Assembly (NCBI GenBank): GCA_015657535.1
Contig: JADHZB010000799.1
Coordinates: forward strand, 1-40,782
Direction: 5' to 3'
DNA length: 40,782 nucleotides
Source: Nephromyces sp. MM_2019
Taxonomy: Eukaryota > Apicomplexa > Aconoidasida > Nephromycida
Below are positions 35,201-40,782 of this stretch, piece after piece; position 1 is the first letter of the stretch; the number at the start of each line of letters is the position of its first letter. The position numbers and the translations under genes are program-made. Below the pieces are notes generated by a model. The model did not search any database and had not been told where the DNA came from. It saw nothing but the letters and a program-made list of their open reading frames with translations.

Positions 35201-37736
35201 TATAGGGGCTTGTGTATGTGTGTGTGTTACATTAGGGGTGAGTTCTTTGTTTGATTATTTTTCCTTTTATTGCTTCTATTGTATTAGGTAGACGATGCTC
35301 GTGTGTCTGTGTGTCTCACAGTAAGCGAGAATCCTGCTTTTCATCTTTGATTTCTGCTGCTTATAATTCGTCAAAATATATCTTCAGATATCAATTTGTA
35401 TAATAAGCATGGAAAACTGAAGTTCTCCTTTCCAAAGGGCTACAGGAATACCATAAGATGGTGCCCTTTCGGGATGATGGTTGCTATTGGTGGATTTGGG
35501 AATCTCGCAGGTATGTTGGGGTGTGCGTGTGTTGACTTTTTTGGGTGTGTATGCTCGTGTGGACGTGTATGTGTGTTGACGGATATTACTGTGTATCGAT
35601 GTATACATGTGCTGTTTTTTGACTTATATGTGTGTGCGTGTGTTCACATTGAGTGCAAGTATGCATGTGTAGTCTTCTTAGCTCTCTTCTGGGTAGTTTT
35701 TATCTTTATTTCGCCAACACTTTATTGTGAAGAATCACACAGAAAACTGCTTTTTCATTCATTTTTTATATTTTTTCCCTTCTTTTTATCTTCAATTAAC
35801 TACTTTCTCTGCTTTCATCTGCATCTTTCTTTGGTATTACTTTCGTTACCGATTAGATGTGTTTGTGTGTGTTTGTTCTTGCTCTTCTATCTCTAGGTGA
35901 TTTAAGCTTTTGGTATAGAGATTCGCACACACAATCAATGCAGCTGATTGCTGAGTTGAGAGAGCCTTGTACAGTACTATGTGAGTGGGCTCCAAGTGGA
36001 ACTCATTTCCTTACTGCCTCTACTTATCCCAGGATGAAGATTGATAACTGCTTCAAGATATGGAGCTATGAAGGTAATACTTGTATGTTTACTTATGTCT
36101 TTGTGTGCGCTTTGAAGGCTTTCCCTTCGTTTTGTGCGTTTTGCCAAACAATTTAGCCTTTAAATGTTTAATTTTTACCTTTTCCGAGTGGTTTTCGTTA
36201 TGGTATTTGCGTGTGAATTAACTCTGTATCTGTGATGAGTTTGCTACTTGTGTGTGTGTGTGTTAGCTTGCTAAGATGCTATGCCACTCTTTGTGTAGGT
36301 GAAAGAGTTTTTATGGATAACTTTGAAGAGTTGTACTCTGTTAAGTGGAGACCATCTTTTGAAGGGGTTCATAGGTAAGTGCATAGCTTTTTGAAACTAC
36401 CAGATAAATACAGTGTCTTTGTGCACCTTAGCATTGATGATATGCTGAGGCTCATGGCTTCATACTCTTGACGTGGTGTAGGGGGGTTTTTATGCATACA
36501 CACACCTCAAATACTGAATTCAATTGATGATTGCGCATGGATTAGGATGTACATACATCTCCTTTGTAGCGCAAAAATATGCTTGTACGCCTTTATTCCA
36601 TTACAAGAGCATATACACACAGTCGAATGTACGGGGGGATACACAAGCAAGAAAATTTGCTGTCTTTTGTGTGTGGATTTCAAACTGTCGTATTCGTTAT
36701 TTTGCCCGTGTAGAGCAGTGTTGGCTCACACAGGTTGATATGCCGGGACTTATACACACACTCGAGTAAGCTCCTGCACAAACAAATGCTCGCTTAGGCA
36801 CAAGAACATGCTAAATAAGGTGCATAAAATCGAGTACACATAACCTCTTGCCGGGTCCTTCAAGCACTGCTCTCAAACTCCACAGACCAGTTTGATGCTA
36901 TGCGTTTACTCGATTGCACACACACATGGAAATTCGCATACATGAATGCACACATGCACGCATATAACACTGGTGTATATCTCTGTCTTCAGTGAACCTT
37001 GCCGACCTACTCCAAGGCTCACAAATGGTAGGCGTATGGTCTTCAAGCCAAAGAACTCTGATGGTTCTCTTTCAAGATTTATCAGGGGTACGTACACTGC
37101 GATATGCATAGACTCTTTTTATGTGTGTTATCTTTCGTTTGATTTTTTAGTGCTTCTTAGCTTATTCGATTTGTTTGCAGGCGCATTGCGTGTGTGTGTA
37201 TATTTTCCCGATTTTTAGCATCGAAAATGCTCTGGGATATTGCTAATATCTCCTGTATTACTGCGTAAAAATGTCTAACGTCCGCTGTATTACCGTATGG
37301 ATATTTTCAGAAATTTTGCTTAGTTCTCCTGTATTACTGCATGTACACACATACAGGGACCACGCTACCGTTCCCGCTATTACCACACATAAGCGCACAC
37401 AAGGACCTTACTAACATCTCCTCTGTTACCGTACATGCACACACACATAGAAGATTATCAAAAAACACCTCTCTGCCACCAAAATCCTCTTCTAATCTCT
37501 TTTTGCTTACTCTCTCTTGCTGTTTTCGATGCTTCTTAGGTGAAATAGATGAAAGCGAATTGCCTGAAGAGCTGCGAAGTGAGCGACAAGTGGCGAAACG
37601 GAAGAAGGAGAAGGAGAGAGGAGCGTCGGAACGAGCTCAAATCAAAAAGTATGAGAAGCAAAAGGATTGGAATAGCGACTGGAGGATAAGTAATAAAAAT
37701 AGCATTTTTTGGCGTTTTCTTCACTTGCAAGATTGA
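32251..37736 (+). CDS. EIF2A: Eukaryotic translation initiation factor 2A (eIF2A), WD40 type
   Basis: Nine exons agree in phase: 32251-32664, 33136-33325, 33971-34516, 35027-35173, 35388-35510, 35897-36073, 36299-36374, 36993-37087 and 37540-37736, giving 654 residues (human 585). eIF2A is a beta-propeller protein that can deliver initiator tRNA independently of eIF2; this is distinct from the eIF2 alpha subunit. Diagnostic stretches: HNLHIFKV after the exon 3 junction, VSQWSP-type WD strands (TSQWSPDGNHIAVIDSLTG), RWCPFGMMVAIGGFGNLAG (exon 5), CEWAPSGTHFLTASTYPRMK and NCFKIWSYEG (exon 6), and VKWRPSFEGVHR (exon 7). A Ser/Gly/Thr-rich insert (about residues 25-110) separates the first blade from the rest. 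The C-terminus is a short Lys/Glu helix (SERQVAKRKKEKERGASERA). The last exon may splice at GTAATA instead of ending at the TGA. Introns are GT-rich. Confidence 0.95.
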
Positions 37737-38006
37737 ATTGTTTGACTTCTGGTGTGTAGATGTTTGAATTTGATGCTGTGCAGGACTGCAAAAGTGCAAT
37801 TTTAGATGTTTGTTTCCCGCATTTTTGTGGTTGTCTTTAGATTATTGCGTTCTGACAGCGTTAAGCCTTCCAACATTTTTTGCGTACCTTCATGCGATTC
37901 TTTTGTATTTTTTTTAGAGTTTTTGTCTTAAATATGAGAGAATTTGCTGTGAATCTTCATCTTCAATGTACTAATACGTGTTACTATATCTGAATGTCGA
38001 TCGTCA

Positions 38007-40782
38007 ATGAGGAGAAGCCCCCTTTCACCCTCTTTCTCTCCATCTGCAATACAGAAAAAACCCCCAGCACCTCCCAACTTTCCACCTTCCTCTTCGCTCA
38101 TTCCCATCCCCCAAGTACACCCAAATCCTTCTGTTTCATCAAAATTTCTACTTTTCTCCCGCACAGCTCGTGAGCTTCCGGCCAGTAACACAGGGATACA
38201 TGGTTTTGATGCTTCAAACGAAAGATTAGAGAAAACTCCAACCTCTGTGAGTTTATATTCCTCATATACAACCTCCGGTTTAACCCCTTCCTTCTCTTCC
38301 GCATCTGTTTCCCCATCTTCAAGAGCTTTACACGCCTCTATTCCTTCCCACAGCACACCTAATGACTCACCTTTCAATGCATTAAGCAATTCGTCGAACC
38401 AGAGTCGTATGCTGCTTGAAGATGCAACTCAAGCAGCTTCAAGCAGCATTTCTACAGGAGGCAGTAATGCCTCTTCTGGAGACTTCGAAGCGGCTGTTTC
38501 AGCCTCACACACTGCTGGTACATCCTCTACATTGCTCAAGAATAGTGGCAGCAGTGGTATATACGCAAAGGATTCTTCCCTCTCACACTTTGATAGTATA
38601 AGTAATAGCGTTAGCAGCACTAATTACCAAGGAGATGAGGAAACTTCACTTCGCTTCGAAGGGGATAATGAGCACGTGGAGATGTCAGCTACTGGGAAGG
38701 CGTTTTACGAGCTCACAACTACTAGCTCTGAGGGTGAGTTGTTTGGAGTATTTAGATGTTCTGTGTGCGTTGTGAGGGGTTGAAGTGCTTTAGGGGGGTT
38801 TTAGTACATTTTAGGGAGTGCAGTGCGTTGGTATGAGCTATGCATGCTGAAGGGATGAGCTAGATGCTGCAGCTCTGATGTTCACACGCTGCACTTCTGA
38901 TCCAGTATGTGCATTGTGTATAATAATATAAGTCTAGTAAATACGTAGTTCCCAGTGCTTGTTTGTGTGTGGGTGTGTGTAGGCTGTGTATATGGGATAC
39001 GCTTAGGATATGCATGGCATTGTGTGTATAGGTTTTTTGGCCATTCTTTGCCGAGAAAATTGCGTGTATAAGCGTGATAGCATGAATATGCTCTCTAGCA
39101 GTGAATCTTAGCAAATACCCTACTTTGTATGGCAATTCCTGTGTACGTACATCTGTTTGCGAATGCTTGCCCATCTCTGTTACAAGCCATACTTGTACAC
39201 TTTAGTTTTCATACCTCAAAATCCACTTTTGCCTCTTCATTTCTCTCCTTTTTCCATCGTAAAATCCTCCGAAATATCCTTAATTTTCTCCTTGTCTGAC
39301 TCTCTATTTTTCTACTTCTACACACCCTCCTTAATTGCCCTCCCAAACACCTACATATTACCAACCTTGTGTGTTAACTTTCACGTAGCTGGGGCAAAGG
39401 CTGAGATCAACCCCCAGAAGATGAAGAAAGCGTCTTCAGAAGCAGCCGAAGATCTGGCCTTCAACGCAACATCATTATACCCGTCAAATAGCACACAAGA
39501 CGGGAGCTCCTCGTCTTCTCCATCACACTTTAAGAGATCTTCAAGCCGGAAAGAGGACGCACACCACTCAACCAGCAGTGTGTTAGTGAGCTCTGGAGAA
39601 TCTTCATCACTTTTGTCGCTAGAGAGTAGCAGCAGCCTTCAGCGTAGTGATAGCATAGCTGACGCTACAGAAGATCTAGCGAAAACTCGTTTGGCTTCCT
39701 ATTCCGGTGCTGATGCAGAGCATGGAGGGAGCTCTTCGCTGGAACCTTCATCTTCAGCGAAGACGCTAGAAGATGTGGCTGCATCTGAGAAGCAAGATTT
39801 TATGTCTGCTCTTCTTTCATGTACATCCGCTGAGCAAACTTCAACCAATGTTTTGCTGCGAGCCAGAGATGAAGAGAATGAAGCGGATTCTAAAGGTGGG
39901 GTTCTGAGCACACAACAGTCTCGTTCAGAAGGGCAGGCCACTTGTGTTTCTGTAGGCCTTTTCTCTCCAGGAAAGCGCTCCAACTCATCTGGTGCTTTGG
40001 GTGTTCCTTCCGAGTATTCAGGTGCATCTTCTTCATTGTTGCCTTCTACTTCTTCCTCAGTTGGAGGGTTAACGGCAAGTTATGGGAGCGATGCTTCGTG
40101 TGCGCCTGCGAGTAATTCACCTCCTTCTTCATCTCCAGCCTCTTCTTCTGCCTCTTTCATTCCTTCTCCTTATTCTTCCTTCAATCATTCGTCTGGCACT
40201 GGCTCTCCCCCTAACTTTTCTTCAGTCCCCTCCCCTTTACCTTCTTCATCTTCTTCTTTATCCTCTTCGTCATCCGCTTCTTCATCCTCTCGTCAATTCA
40301 CTTCTCGCCCGTCTATTGTGACTCCCTCTGCAGCTTCATCAAGAGGAATCAGCTTGCTCTCTCTACAAGGAGGAGGAGCAAGCAGTGCGGCTACTCCTCC
40401 ACCCCCTTATGGAGCCGTTGGGACCCCTTTCACACACAGTAGCTCACTTGCTCCACAGCAAAGTGTGGGATCATCCTCTTCAGCTGCATCTCCAACCACA
40501 GTTAGGGGGGTTTCTGGCTTTGGAAATGTCTCTGCTTCCAATATTTCTGCTCAGCTACCCCCCCCCCCACCTCCTCCACCTCCTCCACCCTCCTTTACAA
40601 CTGCAGCCAGCGCTTCTGCTGAGGTGCTTGCTGGGCTTCCGCAGAACAGCACTGGCAGAAAACCCAGCGCCTCGTCGCTTTTGAAGGCTGTTTTGCAGGT
40701 GGGAAATCCCCCCGGCAACGATGGTAGAACTTCTCGCAAAGTTACCCCAGCGGTTTGGGCTGCTCTCGCAGCTAGTGGATTG
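38007..40782 (+). CDS. Ser/Pro-rich low-complexity protein, partial at right edge
   Basis: Two exons, 38007-38733 (donor GTGAGT) and 39389-40782 (acceptor CACGTAG), join in phase, and the second remains open to the window end: at least 707 codons. The first exon starts MRRSPLSPSFSPSAIQKKPP with an in-frame stop 78 bp upstream and no acceptor between, so the ATG is a reasonable start. Composition is dominated by Ser, with Ala, Thr, Pro and Gly. There is a polyproline run of about 12 residues coded at 40557-40592, followed by a less biased segment (SLLKAVLQVGNPPG, RTSRKVTPAVWAALAASGL) that may begin a folded domain. Polyproline tracts bind profilin, SH3 or WW domains; no function can be assigned. 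It could instead be a 3' continuation of eIF2A by alternative splicing, but no phase-compatible junction was found. Confidence 0.6.
38734..39388 (+). other. Intron of the Ser/Pro-rich gene
   Basis: 655 bp from GTGAGT to CACGTAG, GT-rich in its first half and T/C-rich in its second, like the other plus-strand introns. It contains GTGTACGTACAT at 39141, a near match to the palindrome found in other introns. Confidence 0.7.

Noticed and set aside
37540..38733. Ser/Pro-rich ORF as a direct continuation of the eIF2A coding sequence
   Set aside because: The only usable late donor in eIF2A exon 9 leaves phase 1, while acceptors near 38007 are phase 0 or 2; separate genes fit better.
1..40782. tRNA genes, rRNA genes and CRISPR arrays
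   Set aside because: No T-loop/acceptor-stem pattern, rRNA-like block or spaced identical repeats with unique spacers was recognised. The regular repeats present are tandem minisatellites without spacers.

Overview
The window looks like nuclear DNA of an intron-rich unicellular eukaryote, most likely an apicomplexan or a related alveolate. The standard genetic code is used. All recognised genes are split by GT-AG introns. The gene at the left edge has the architecture of apicomplexan tRip / fungal Arc1p: GST-like domain, Lys-rich linker, EMAPII-type tRNA-binding fold. The assignment to Apicomplexa is inference; eukaryote is certain. All exon models below were built by hand from open frames, splice sites and phase agreement, without database searches.

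Layout. (1) 1-4767, minus strand: a tRip/Arc1p-like tRNA-binding protein in nine visible exons that runs off the left edge. (2) 4768-8757: a long divergent intergenic region with GT-rich, CA-rich and pyrimidine-rich blocks and a 25-bp minisatellite. (3) 8758-11019, plus strand: ribosomal protein eS8 (RPS8), five exons, complete. (4) 11020-12660: degenerate minisatellites. (5) 12.66-24.03 kb: an island without the (CA)n/(GT)n sequence that fills the rest of the window. It appears to hold a tandem array of small minus-strand genes with short exons and short introns. One of them, at 16798-13598, encodes an RIIa-like plus SAM-like protein. A plus-strand gene converges on its 3' end. The other members have coherent multi-exon models but no recognised family. 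(6) 24.05-24.42 kb, plus strand: three 3' exons of an unidentified gene. (7) 24.4-32.2 kb: T- and GT-rich DNA in which I find no convincing exon, with two GT-rich minisatellites. (8) 32251-37736, plus strand: translation initiation factor eIF2A, nine exons. (9) 38007-40782, plus strand: a Ser/Pro-rich protein whose last visible exon is open for 464 codons and runs off the right edge.

Three of the recognised genes serve translation (tRNA handling, 40S subunit, initiation factor), but nothing suggests co-regulation. Introns in the flanks are long and enriched in GT repeats on the sense strand, so CA/GT strand asymmetry predicts transcription direction. Introns in the island are short and lack the repeats. 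Gene models inside the island, apart from the RIIa/SAM gene, are hypotheses to be tested by RNA-seq.
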